Shown here piece after piece: positions 1-6,781 of a DNA stretch of 14,570 nucleotides. The position numbers were made by a program, and so were the translations under genes. The notes below the pieces were generated by a model. That model made no database searches. It was not told the origin of the DNA and saw only the letters and a program-made list of their open reading frames with translations. This stretch comes from CAYFUL01 sp964346375. Lineage in GTDB: Bacteria; Bacillota; Clostridia; Tissierellales; Peptoniphilaceae. The stretch's first letter is position 1. The number at the start of each line of letters is the position of its first letter. The DNA lies in contig CAYFUL010000035.1 of assembly GCA_964346375.1 (NCBI GenBank), forward strand, positions 1 through 14,570, given 5' to 3'.

Positions 1-55
1 GAGCAGTGGACTGAAAATCCACGTGTCGCTGGTTCGATTCCGGCTCTGGGCACCA
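1..55 (+). tRNA. tRNA-Phe (GAA), 5' part cut off by the window edge
   Basis: The anticodon arm pairs GTGGA (6-10) with TCCAC (18-22) around the loop CTGAAAA, which puts anticodon GAA at 13-15. The T arm pairs GCTGG (28-32) with CCGGC (40-44) around TTCGATT. The acceptor 3' strand TCTGGGC is followed by A52 and an encoded CCA (53-55). The acceptor 5' strand and most of the D arm lie upstream of the window. The gene is probably the last of a tRNA cluster, since a terminator follows directly. Confidence 0.95.
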
Positions 56-62
56 TTTTTTT

Positions 63-110
63 AATCCCTCTAGGATTGGCGTATTTAGCCATTTCTTAGA
101 GGGATTTTTT
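63..110 (+). terminator. Rho-independent terminator after tRNA-Phe
   Basis: A perfect 10-bp stem, AATCCCTCTA (63-72) with TAGAGGGATT (97-106), encloses a 24-nt loop and runs into TTTTTT (105-110). It sits eight bases after the tRNA CCA end and would end the tRNA transcript. Confidence 0.9.
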
Positions 111-112
111 GG

Positions 113-260
113 GCTCCACACCCATTAGTATCAGTGCCCACCCTGTTTTTAGTTGGTTCCCTCTGTTTTTCAGTTGGAAGTCTGTTCCCTCCACCTAGGT
201 CGGTTCCCTATTAACAGTGTGCGTGCCCTCTTACATGGATAGTAGTGTGGTGAAAAAAAT
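113..260. repeat. Short tandem repeats and an outer inverted repeat in a gene-free spacer
   Basis: The spacer between the tRNA and the nitroreductase gene (56-432) has no convincing gene. It contains a tandem motif of about 20 bp: CTGTTTTTAGTTGG at 143-156 and CTGTTTTTCAGTTGG at 163-177. Several GTTCCCT words follow (157-162, 184-190, 203-209). CCACAC near 117-122 and GTGTGG at 245-250 could pair as the outer arms of a large fold. Its function is unknown; it may be a degenerate dispersed repeat. Confidence 0.45.
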
Positions 261-302
261 TACAAGACCTCTATTAAAAAATTTATTTTCAAATATTTTA
301 TG

Positions 303-328
303 CCTCTAGAAAATTTCTAGAGGTTTTT
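303..328 (+). terminator. Terminator-like hairpin upstream of the nitroreductase gene
   Basis: CCTCTAG (303-309) pairs with CTAGAGG (317-323) around a 7-nt loop, and T324-T328 follows. An upstream ACCTCTA (268-274) could instead pair with TAGAGGT (318-324), so two exclusive folds are possible. No gene is seen just upstream, so it may end a small RNA or be a leftover. Confidence 0.65.
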
Positions 329-364
329 ACAAAATCCCCTTTTTTTCAATTTCTCCTAAACTAT

Positions 365-399
365 TTGTCCTTTAATAAATCCAAATGTTGGTATATAAT
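365..399 (+). promoter_or_regulatory. Probable promoter of the nitroreductase gene
   Basis: A perfect -10 hexamer TATAAT lies at 394-399, about 34 bp before the chosen start codon. The -35 is poor: TTTAAT at 371-376 has the right 17-bp spacing, while TTGTCC at 365-370 is too far away. The -10 position rules out the upstream ATG at 385 as the translation start. Confidence 0.5.
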
Positions 400-432
400 G
401 AAATCAATGTTCATATTAAGAGGGGGATACAT

Positions 433-1227
433 ATGATAATGACCAACTTTTTGCAAGAGAGAAGATCCGTTAGGGATTTTATGGAGGAATCTCTTGCAAG
501 TAACGAGACTGACAAAATAAAGGGATATATTGAGGAACTTAATGGGCAGCAGGATGTAGTTACCTTTAAGTTCTACGAAAATGGAAGTATTGTCTATGAT
601 GGACTTAATGGGAAAGCGGGTTACTCAGGTGTAATGATTAAAGCTCCCCATTATATTGCTATGAAGTACAATAAGAGGGATTTAAAATCTGGACTTCTTG
701 GTGGATTTTATCTTGAGAGTTTAAATACTAAAATTGTTGAAAATGGTTTTGGTACTTGTTGGGTAACTGTTAAGCAAGTTGAGTCCACTGTTAGAAAAGC
801 TATCTTTGGCGAAATTGGCGAGGACGTAGACTATGTTATTGCCATTGGCAGAGGCAAGGGAAAGAAGATTTTCCTTCCTGAAAAGACTTCTGGTAGAAAA
901 CCTGTTGATGAAATTGTATTTAAGGACAAATTAGGCAATCCAATTTCTCACGAGGAACTTGAAAATAGAGGACTACTTGATGTATTTTCTTCTGTTAGAT
1001 TTGCGCCAAGCTTTTTAAATGCACAGCCATGGGCTTTCGTTCTTCGCGACACTGTTGTAGATCTTTATACTCTTAAAAAAGAGGAAACTAGAAGAATTAC
1101 CGATATGGGTGTAATTATGTTTTACTTCCAAGAGATGATTAAGAGGTACGTTCCCGGCGGTGCGTGGGAAGTTGTTGAACCTGAAGAAGTTGGGGAATAC
1201 GAGAAGATTGCGGAGTACAAGATTTAA
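433..1227 (+). CDS. Nitroreductase-fold flavoprotein (TM1586-like)
   Basis: This 264-residue protein opens with NFLQERRSVRDF (residues 5-16), the usual N-terminal signature of FMN-dependent nitroreductases. A second related segment, SSVRFAPSFLNAQPW (186-200), resembles the active-site edge of the same fold. That two-half arrangement in one chain fits the TM1586-type nitroreductase family. Members bind FMN and use NAD(P)H; the physiological substrate is not visible. Residues 104-112 (NGFGTCWVT) and 135-141 (VIAIGRG) match core strands of the fold. The start at 433 has GAGGGGG (420-426) six bases upstream; an ATG at 385 would begin upstream of the -10 hexamer. The gene appears to be monocistronic. 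Confidence 0.8.
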   Translation: MIMTNFLQERRSVRDFMEESLASNETDKIKGYIEELNGQQDVVTFKFYENGSIVYDGLNGKAGYSGVMIKAPHYIAMKYNKRDLKSGLLGGFYLESLNTKIVENGFGTCWVTVKQVESTVRKAIFGEIGEDVDYVIAIGRGKGKKIFLPEKTSGRKPVDEIVFKDKLGNPISHEELENRGLLDVFSSVRFAPSFLNAQPWAFVLRDTVVDLYTLKKEETRRITDMGVIMFYFQEMIKRYVPGGAWEVVEPEEVGEYEKIAEYKI

Positions 1228-1290
1228 TTTTTGTAATAATTGATTAGTATAGAAATTTATAGGTGTAATAAAAATACTTTATTTATTTAA

Positions 1291-1346
1291 TTTAAGGGGG
1301 ACCAGGGGAGAAATAACGCAGCTTCTCCCCTTAGGTCCCCCTTAAA
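1291..1346. repeat. Long near-perfect hairpin element
   Basis: TTTAAGGGGGACC (1291-1303) pairs perfectly with 1334-1346, and AGGGGAGAA (1304-1312) pairs with 1323-1331. Only two bases bulge (1332-1333), and the loop is 10 nt (1313-1322). The stem of about 22 bp is GC-rich in otherwise AT-rich DNA. It lies 64 bp after the nitroreductase stop codon but has no T-run, so it is not a classical terminator. It could act as a 3'-end stabiliser, an IS-derived palindrome or a dispersed element. Confidence 0.8.
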
Positions 1347-1359
1347 AATCCCCCTGTAA

Positions 1360-1477
1360 CCCCACTCGCTTACTAAATGAAAGCTTTCTCGGCAAAGGCT
1401 AAAAATTCCAAACTCGCCTTTCAGGCTCAGACATGGAATTTTCTTAACGCCTTTACCTCGAAAGCAGTGTGGGATGG
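1360..1477. repeat. Nested imperfect inverted repeat (MITE-like or structured RNA)
   Basis: The left arm 1383-1410 (starting GCTTTC, then GGCAAAGGC and AAAAATTCCA) pairs with the right arm 1434-1465 (TGGAATTTTC, GCCTTTACC, GAAAGC); 14 of the 17 outer pairs match. The central segment 1411-1433 carries its own small hairpin, GCCT-TTC-AGGC. Outer CCCAC (1361-1365) can pair with GTGGG (1469-1473). The element begins 14 bases after the previous hairpin. From memory, loops of this kind occur in dispersed intergenic repeats of clostridia, but I cannot confirm the family. Confidence 0.65.
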
Positions 1478-1603
1478 AAATATTATTACAATTACAAGAA
1501 TTTATTTCTTCGAAAATATTTGAAAATTTTTATAATATATTTTTTTACTCTGTCACCTTGCGTTGCAGGGTATTTTTTTTGTAATAAATGAGATGTTTTT
1601 CTA

Positions 1604-1631
1604 TTGACTTTGTTTTTCTACAAGGTATAAT
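1604..1631 (+). promoter_or_regulatory. Promoter of the P1B ATPase-HAD unit
   Basis: TTGACT (1604-1609) and TATAAT (1626-1631) are separated by 16 bp. Transcription would start near 1638, just before the palindrome at 1644 and the ribosome binding site at 1665. Confidence 0.8.
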
Positions 1632-1643
1632 GAGTATAGAAAC

Positions 1644-1663
1644 ATATGAATGAATATTCATAT
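1644..1663. promoter_or_regulatory. Candidate ArsR/SmtB-family operator
   Basis: ATATGAA (1644-1650) and TTCATAT (1657-1663) form an inverted repeat with a 6-bp spacer. Inside it ATGAATATTCAT (1650-1661) is a perfect 12-bp palindrome. Operators of ArsR/SmtB metal sensors such as CzrA and CadC are AT-rich repeats built on TGAA/TTCA half sites, which this matches. Its place between the -10 and the ribosome binding site of a metal-export ATPase gene supports a repressor role. No arsR-like gene is present in the window. Confidence 0.5.
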
Positions 1664-1675
1664 AAGGAGGTAAAA

Positions 1676-3964
1676 ATGTATTACTATATTGCAATTGATA
1701 AAAATTGTTGCAACGAGTTACTTGGTTTAAAACTCTCTCGTGATTCTGAAATAGATCAGCTGTTGGACTGGGACAATAATTTAATTGTTTCCTCAAAATT
1801 AGATAGGGATACTCTTTTGGAAAAGATTATGTCCTACTTGGGAAATGGTCATAATCATAGCGTTAGTCTTATTGATACTGTTGAACACGATTATTTTTTA
1901 AGGGGCCTTACCTGTGCAAATTGTACTGAGAAAATTAAAAAGGCGACTTTAAATATTGATGGTGTAAAAAGTGTAAACTATAACTTTGGTACGGAGGCCT
2001 ATACTGTTTACTCTGTTCCAAATTTAGAGGAGGATGTACTTACTAGTGGTATCGTTAAGGCGGTGGACGACTATGAGCCGGGGGTTATTGTTGAGTCCAG
2101 TGGAGCAGCTGAAGAAATTTCATACGAAGTAGAAGATGAAGGACTAGGTTTTGAATTTTACGGCGGAGTTATCTTTGGAATTATCGCCCTTATTTTAAAC
2201 TACGTTGGCAATTTAGACAGCAGGCTTTTACTTGCCGTTGATATTGCGGCATACCTTGTTGTTGGAAAGGATGTAATCTTAACTTCCATTAAAAATATTA
2301 GGAAGGGTGAGATTTTTGACGAAAACTTTTTAATGACCATTGCTTCCATTGGTGCCTTTGTTGTAGGCGAATATCCAGAGGGAATTGCAGTAATGCTATT
2401 CTATAGAATTGGAGAGGCATTAGAGGATAAAGTTGTAGGAACTTCAAGAAAATCCATCTCTGCCCTTCTACAAATTAAGCCGGAGTTTGCAAATGTTCTT
2501 ACAGATTCTGGAGAGGTTAAGAAAAAACCAGAGGATGTTAAAGTTGGAGAGATTATTTTAATTCGTCCGGGAGAGAAAATTCCACTAGATGGAGTTGTTG
2601 TTGAAGGGCTAAGCCATATAAATACTTCGAATGTTACGGGAGAATCTGTTCCCGTTAGAGTTGGAGTAGATTCCGATGTAATATCAGGCTGTGTAAATGA
2701 GGAAGGACTTTTAAAGGTAAGGGTAGAGAAGCCTTACCAAGAGGGTACTATTGCAAAAATATTAGACCTTGTACAAAATGCAGGTGCAAAAAAAGCACCT
2801 GTTGAAAAATTTATTACTAAGTTTGCAAAAATTTATACTCCAATAGTTGTAGGAATTGCTGCTATTATGGCAGTTGCAATGCCACTTATTACTGGCGACG
2901 ACTACTACCCATGGATTTATAGGGCTTGTATATTCTTAGTTATATCTTGTCCATGTGCCCTTGTTATTTCCGTTCCCCTTGGAATTTTTGGTGGAATAGG
3001 AGCGGCAAGTAGAGAGGGGATTTTTGTAAAAGGTGGAAACTATTTAGAAAACCTTGGCAATATTAAAAATCTTGTAATGGATAAAACTGGTACTTTAACG
3101 AAAGGTGTTTTTACAGTTGAGGAAATAAAAAGCTATGGAGATTTTTCAGAGGAAGAGATTTTAGAGTATATCTCCTTAGCAGAGTCTATGAGTATCCATC
3201 CAATAGCAAAGGCAATTGTAAACTACTATGGAAAAAATATTACTAAGGATAGAGTTAAAAACTATAGGGAAATTTCTGGCCATGGAGTAACTTGTGAAGT
3301 AGATGGAAAGAAAATCCACGCAGGAAATGCCCTACTAATGAATGAAATTGAAATAGAGGTAGAAACTTTAAAGAAAACCCATGTATTTTTAGCAGTAGAC
3401 GGCGTACTACAGGGAGTAGTTGTGCTCTCTGATATATTAAAGCCGGGAATAAATACTGTAATAGAAAAGATAAAGGCATTGGGAATAAAGACCATTATCC
3501 TATCTGGGGATAGAAATGAAGTAGTAGAAGAAGTAGTAGAGTCCACAGGAGTGGATTTTGGATATGGAGAGCTACTTCCACAGGACAAGGTAGAAAAAGT
3601 AGAAGAGATAATGAAAAATGGACTAACTGCCTTTGTAGGAGATGGAGTAAACGACGCCCCAGTAATAATTAGAAGTGATATAGGAATTTCCATGGGAAAA
3701 ATGGGTTCAGATTCTGCAATAGAATCTTCCGACATTGTTCTTATGAACGACGATATGGAAAATATTCTAAAGGGAATAAAAATTTCAAGAAGAACTGGAA
3801 AAATCGTAAGGCAAAATATTGCCCTTGCCCTTGGGGTAAAATTATTGATCTTAATACTTGCAGTACTTGGGTATAGTTCAATGTGGGCGGCGGTATTTGC
3901 AGACGTAGGAGTTACAATAATAGCCGTAATAAATTCAATGAGGGCATTAAAGTTAGATGAATAG
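1676..3964 (+). CDS. Heavy-metal translocating P1B-type ATPase (Zn/Cd/Pb class)
   Basis: The 762-residue product is an inner-membrane metal-efflux ATPase. An HMA domain spans about 72-135, with ligands C80 and C83 in GLTCANC. Membrane segments begin near 162. The actuator motif TGES is at 321-324, the metal-site CPC at 425-427, phosphorylated D469 in DKTGT, the HP pair at 508-509 and the hinge GDGVND at 655-660. K722 and D743 in the last helices match residues that define the ZntA/CadA (P1B-2) class, so Zn, Cd or Pb export is likely. Residues 1-70 precede the HMA domain and include a CC pair (11-12) and HNH (59-61), possibly extra metal ligands. AAGGAGG (1664-1670) is five bases before ATG 1676; an in-frame ATG at 1646 sits inside the operator. 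The gene overlaps the next one by eight bases. Confidence 0.93.
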   Translation: MYYYIAIDKNCCNELLGLKLSRDSEIDQLLDWDNNLIVSSKLDRDTLLEKIMSYLGNGHNHSVSLIDTVEHDYFLRGLTCANCTEKIKKATLNIDGVKSVNYNFGTEAYTVYSVPNLEEDVLTSGIVKAVDDYEPGVIVESSGAAEEISYEVEDEGLGFEFYGGVIFGIIALILNYVGNLDSRLLLAVDIAAYLVVGKDVILTSIKNIRKGEIFDENFLMTIASIGAFVVGEYPEGIAVMLFYRIGEALEDKVVGTSRKSISALLQIKPEFANVLTDSGEVKKKPEDVKVGEIILIRPGEKIPLDGVVVEGLSHINTSNVTGESVPVRVGVDSDVISGCVNEEGLLKVRVEKPYQEGTIAKILDLVQNAGAKKAPVEKFITKFAKIYTPIVVGIAAIMAVAMPLITGDDYYPWIYRACIFLVISCPCALVISVPLGIFGGIGAASREGIFVKGGNYLENLGNIKNLVMDKTGTLTKGVFTVEEIKSYGDFSEEEILEYISLAESMSIHPIAKAIVNYYGKNITKDRVKNYREISGHGVTCEVDGKKIHAGNALLMNEIEIEVETLKKTHVFLAVDGVLQGVVVLSDILKPGINTVIEKIKALGIKTIILSGDRNEVVEEVVESTGVDFGYGELLPQDKVEKVEEIMKNGLTAFVGDGVNDAPVIIRSDIGISMGKMGSDSAIESSDIVLMNDDMENILKGIKISRRTGKIVRQNIALALGVKLLILILAVLGYSSMWAAVFADVGVTIIAVINSMRALKLDE

Positions 3965-4979
3965 ACTTAAAAATTTCAACGATTACAATTTAGAGGTAAT
4001 CAAATCAAAAATTAAACCAGGAGAATATGCGGTTTTCGACTGTGACGAAACTTGTATATACAACGATGTACAAGAGGTAACCATAATGTACCAGTTGGAA
4101 AACTTTATATTCAATATAGATCCCGATGATTTTTACAGTACACTAACCTATGAAATAACAGACCTCTCTGCCCTTCTGCCAAAGGGTGGAGAGGTGGGAA
4201 GTTTTATAGAGAAATTATCTAGGAGTTACAGAGAATTATATGAAACTAGAAACCTTGGCTCAGAATTACACAAAGATTTTATAGTGAAGATGAGGTACCT
4301 TTACAATAATATCTACGAAATAGAGGAGTTTGCCCTACCGTGGGAGAGTCTACTATTAGTAGGTATGACGCCTTATGAAGTGGGAAGCCTTGCCCGCAGC
4401 GCTATAAAATCTGCGGTGGAACTAGGTCGGGTGGAAAGAGTATCCATTACCTCTCCCATTAGTAGTGAATACACTGTAGAGTATAGGCGAGGAATAGTAA
4501 TTTCAAAAGATATACAGGAGTTAGTGGAACTGTTAAAAGCATCGGGGGTAAGTATATATATTATCTCCGCATCCTTTAGAGATGTAGTAGTAGAATTATT
4601 TACAAATCCAAACTACGGATACAATATTTCTCCAGAGAATGTTTTTGGAGGAATAAGAGAAGTGGTAGATGGAAAGTATGTAAGAGAATATAGCTGGGAA
4701 AATTCATGTTATAGAGATGGAAAAACCTATGTAATAAAAAATATACTCCATCAAAAATTTGGAAGAGACCCAATATTAATAGCAGGAGATTCATCTGGGG
4801 ATTACCACATGATGAAAAACACTAGCGCCATTGCACTAATAATAAATAGATTTCATAGAAATGATGAAATGGTAGAACTATATAGACTTGCAGGAGAGGG
4901 CTATGGAAAATTAGACAATAGGTTTCTACTACAAAATAGAGACGAGGAGAATTATATATTTGTTAAAGGCGGAGTTTAA
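3957..4979 (+). CDS. HAD-superfamily phosphatase (phosphoserine-phosphatase-like)
   Basis: The 340-residue protein has the HAD motifs in order: FDCDET with nucleophile D28 and acid/base D30; S204 in IISAS; a possible lysine K261; and GDSSGD with D278 and D282. A long cap of about 150 residues between motifs I and II suggests a C1-cap, PSP-like hydrolase similar in layout to phosphorylcholine phosphatases. The substrate is unknown. No signal peptide or membrane segment is seen, so it should be cytoplasmic. The ATG overlaps the ATPase gene end by eight bases with only a weak AGGG (3941-3944) upstream, so translational coupling is likely. A terminator overlaps its stop codon, making it the last gene of the unit. 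Confidence 0.8.
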   Translation: MNRLKNFNDYNLEVIKSKIKPGEYAVFDCDETCIYNDVQEVTIMYQLENFIFNIDPDDFYSTLTYEITDLSALLPKGGEVGSFIEKLSRSYRELYETRNLGSELHKDFIVKMRYLYNNIYEIEEFALPWESLLLVGMTPYEVGSLARSAIKSAVELGRVERVSITSPISSEYTVEYRRGIVISKDIQELVELLKASGVSIYIISASFRDVVVELFTNPNYGYNISPENVFGGIREVVDGKYVREYSWENSCYRDGKTYVIKNILHQKFGRDPILIAGDSSGDYHMMKNTSAIALIINRFHRNDEMVELYRLAGEGYGKLDNRFLLQNRDEENYIFVKGGV

Positions 4980-4996
4980 TCTCTGCCTTATTTTTT
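4966..4996 (+). terminator. Rho-independent terminator overlapping the HAD gene stop
   Basis: AAGGCGGAG (4966-4974) pairs with CTCTGCCTT (4981-4989) with one G-T wobble around the 6-nt loop TTTAAT. T4991-T4996 follows. The left arm lies inside the last codons of the HAD gene and the loop covers its TAA. Confidence 0.8.
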
Positions 4997-5085
4997 ATAT
5001 AAATAGTTAAAGAAACTACATTTGTAATGGATAGGAAATAAAACACCAAGATGTTGTAACGTGCGTCCCCACATTCAATGTTTTC

Positions 5086-5228
5086 GGTAGGGTGTCGGGC
5101 GTCCCCGCTCGACCCGAGGGGGGTGTGCATCGGTACAATGGAATAAATTTGTATTGAAATTTTTTTTCGAATTCCAACTTTATAAAACACGAACACAAAA
5201 ACGGGCGGCTCGGGACGTTGCCCCTACC
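5086..5228. repeat. GC-rich MITE-like element, copy A
   Basis: It begins GGTAGGGTGTCGGGCG and ends CCCCTACC, so its ends are inverted, and it has an AT-rich middle. The inner motif GTGCATCGGTA (5126-5135) and the right-hand CGGGCGGCTCGGGACG (5202-5217) recur in the copy at 9327-9474. The rest of the gene-free stretch 4980-5335 holds a terminator on the left and, on the right, a half-terminator copy and the transporter promoter. No transposase is encoded, so it would be non-autonomous if mobile. Confidence 0.75.
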
Positions 5229-5249
5229 ATAGTTTATTTTGTATTAATG

Positions 5250-5275
5250 GTTTAATCTCTGCCCTATTTTTTTAT
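5250..5275 (+). repeat. Second copy of the right half of the HAD-gene terminator
   Basis: GTTTAATCTCTGCCC followed by a T-run (5250-5273) repeats 4974-4996, starting at the last codon of the HAD gene, with one substitution and one extra T. The left arm of the stem is absent, so this copy cannot form the hairpin. The two copies lie 276 bp apart and bracket element A. Confidence 0.7.
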
Positions 5276-5301
5276 CTATGTATTTTTCCATCTGTTAATA
5301 T

Positions 5302-5307
5302 TATAAT
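5302..5307 (+). promoter_or_regulatory. Probable -10 box of the NSS transporter gene
   Basis: A perfect TATAAT lies 28 bp before the start codon. No good -35 hexamer is found at the usual distance; TGTATT at 5279-5284 is weak. An AAGGAGA ribosome binding site follows at 5324-5330. Confidence 0.5.
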
Positions 5308-5335
5308 AAAGTTAAATATATCTAAGGAGATTGCT

Positions 5336-6676
5336 ATGGATAATAAAAACGAATTTAAAAGTCGCTGGGGATTTATTCTTGCCTGCGTTGGGTCGGCTGT
5401 TGGTATGGCAAATGTTTGGGGGTTTCCCTACAAACTTGGTTCTAATGGTGGTGGAGCTTTTTTAATTGCCTACCTTATCTTTATTTTTATTTTTAGCTAC
5501 GCTGGTTTAAGTAGTGAGTATGCAATTGGTAGAAGGGCAAAAACTGGTACCCTTGGTTCCTACGAATACGCGTGGAATTCTAGAGGGCTTGCCCCTATTG
5601 GCAGAGTTGTTGGTTGGATTCCTCTTATTGGTTCTATTTGTATTGCGATAGGTTATGCCGTTATAGTTTCATATGTTTTTAAGGCCCTTGTTGATTCTCT
5701 AACTGGTACTCTTATGAATATTGATGCTGGGGCATGGTTTGAGTCCTTTGCCTTTAAAAACTACTCCGTTATTCCCTACCACTTTATTATTATTCTCATT
5801 ACTGGGTCTACAGTTTTACTTGGGGCAAAGAGTATTGAAAGGACTAATAAAATTTTAATGCCACTATTTTTTATACTCTTTGTCATCTTGGCGATTAGGG
5901 TATTTTTACTTCCCGGTGCTGTTAATGGGTATAAATTTTTATTTCTACCAGATTGGAAGCTTCTTCTTAATCCCATGACTTGGGTTTGGGCAATGGGCCA
6001 GGCATTTTTCTCCCTTTCCGTTACTGGATCTGGGATGATTGTCTACGGTTCCTATTTGAGCCGCGACGAGAACATTGTTGGTAGTGCAAAGAGTACAGCA
6101 TTATTTGATACTATTGCAGCCCTTGTAGCTGCCCTTGTTATGATTCCGGCTGCCTTTGCCTTTGGACTTGACCCAGGCGGTGGACCGGGACTATTATTTG
6201 TAACTCTTCCAACAGTACTACAAAATGTTCCCTCTGGTAGAATTTTTGCAGTTATTCTTTACGTTGCAGTGGTTTTCGCTGGGATTACCTCTCTCCAAAA
6301 TATGTTTGAGGTAGTTATTGAGTCCCTTCTATACAAATTTAAAAATGTTAAACGTACTTCTCTAGTAATACTACTCTGTGTAGTTACTTTTGCCATTGGC
6401 GCATTTATGGAGCCTATTGCAGATACTTCTGGTGCAATTCTTGGAGGATGGGGCAAGTGGATGGATTTAGTTTCCATTTACGTTATTCCAATTGGAGCAA
6501 GTATAGGTGCTATATCTTGGTTTTGGGTTCTTAAAAAGGATGAACTTCTTGATGAGGTTAACTGCGGCGCAAATTCCACCTATGGAAATTTATGGCACAA
6601 TATCGGTAAATTTCTTTACGTTCCCCTTGCAGTTATTCTATGTGTAATTGCACTATACTATAAAATTGCCTTTTAA
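5336..6676 (+). CDS. Sodium-dependent NSS (SNF) family transporter, probably for amino acids
   Basis: The 446-residue protein is a multi-spanning membrane carrier of the neurotransmitter:sodium symporter family. The first helix carries the family signature GSAVGMANVWGFPYKLGSNG (about residues 20-39), which forms the unwound sodium and substrate site in LeuT. The helix-6 signature FFSLSVTGSGMIVYGSY follows near the middle. The length agrees with bacterial 11-12-helix members such as MhsT and TnaT. Bacterial homologues usually import hydrophobic or aromatic amino acids, but the substrate cannot be read from sequence. AAGGAGA lies five bases before the ATG. The gene seems to be its own transcription unit, with only a weak GGCG/CGCC hairpin (6681-6693) after the stop. 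Confidence 0.92.
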   Translation: MDNKNEFKSRWGFILACVGSAVGMANVWGFPYKLGSNGGGAFLIAYLIFIFIFSYAGLSSEYAIGRRAKTGTLGSYEYAWNSRGLAPIGRVVGWIPLIGSICIAIGYAVIVSYVFKALVDSLTGTLMNIDAGAWFESFAFKNYSVIPYHFIIILITGSTVLLGAKSIERTNKILMPLFFILFVILAIRVFLLPGAVNGYKFLFLPDWKLLLNPMTWVWAMGQAFFSLSVTGSGMIVYGSYLSRDENIVGSAKSTALFDTIAALVAALVMIPAAFAFGLDPGGGPGLLFVTLPTVLQNVPSGRIFAVILYVAVVFAGITSLQNMFEVVIESLLYKFKNVKRTSLVILLCVVTFAIGAFMEPIADTSGAILGGWGKWMDLVSIYVIPIGASIGAISWFWVLKKDELLDEVNCGANSTYGNLWHNIGKFLYVPLAVILCVIALYYKIAF

Positions 6677-6697
6677 TATTGGCGTAAATCGCCTAAT

Positions 6698-6764
6698 TTG
6701 TAATGATTGTAATAAAAGTTTATAAAAATAAAACCTTTAGTTATACCCACTTATAATCTATAAT
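6698..6764 (+). promoter_or_regulatory. Promoter region of the methyltransferase-phosphatase unit
   Basis: Two TATAAT hexamers (6752-6757 and 6759-6764) lie just upstream of the start codon, both without a convincing -35. Another pair, TTGTAA (6698-6703) and TATAAA (6721-6726), has a 17-bp spacer. Which is used cannot be decided from sequence. Confidence 0.4.
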
Positions 6765-6781
6765 AAAACTTGAGGTGAATA

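Noticed and set aside
385..432. Upstream ATG as start of the nitroreductase gene
   Set aside because: It lies upstream of the likely -10 box (394-399) and has no ribosome binding site; ATG 433 has GAGGGGG at ideal distance and begins the family match.
3262..3735. 157-residue minus-strand frame inside the ATPase gene
   Set aside because: It mirrors the P domain of the ATPase and has the composition expected of a shadow frame.
5016..5198. Two overlapping minus-strand frames across element A
   Set aside because: They run through the GC-rich repeat ends with no ribosome binding site, and the sequence is better explained as a non-coding repeat.
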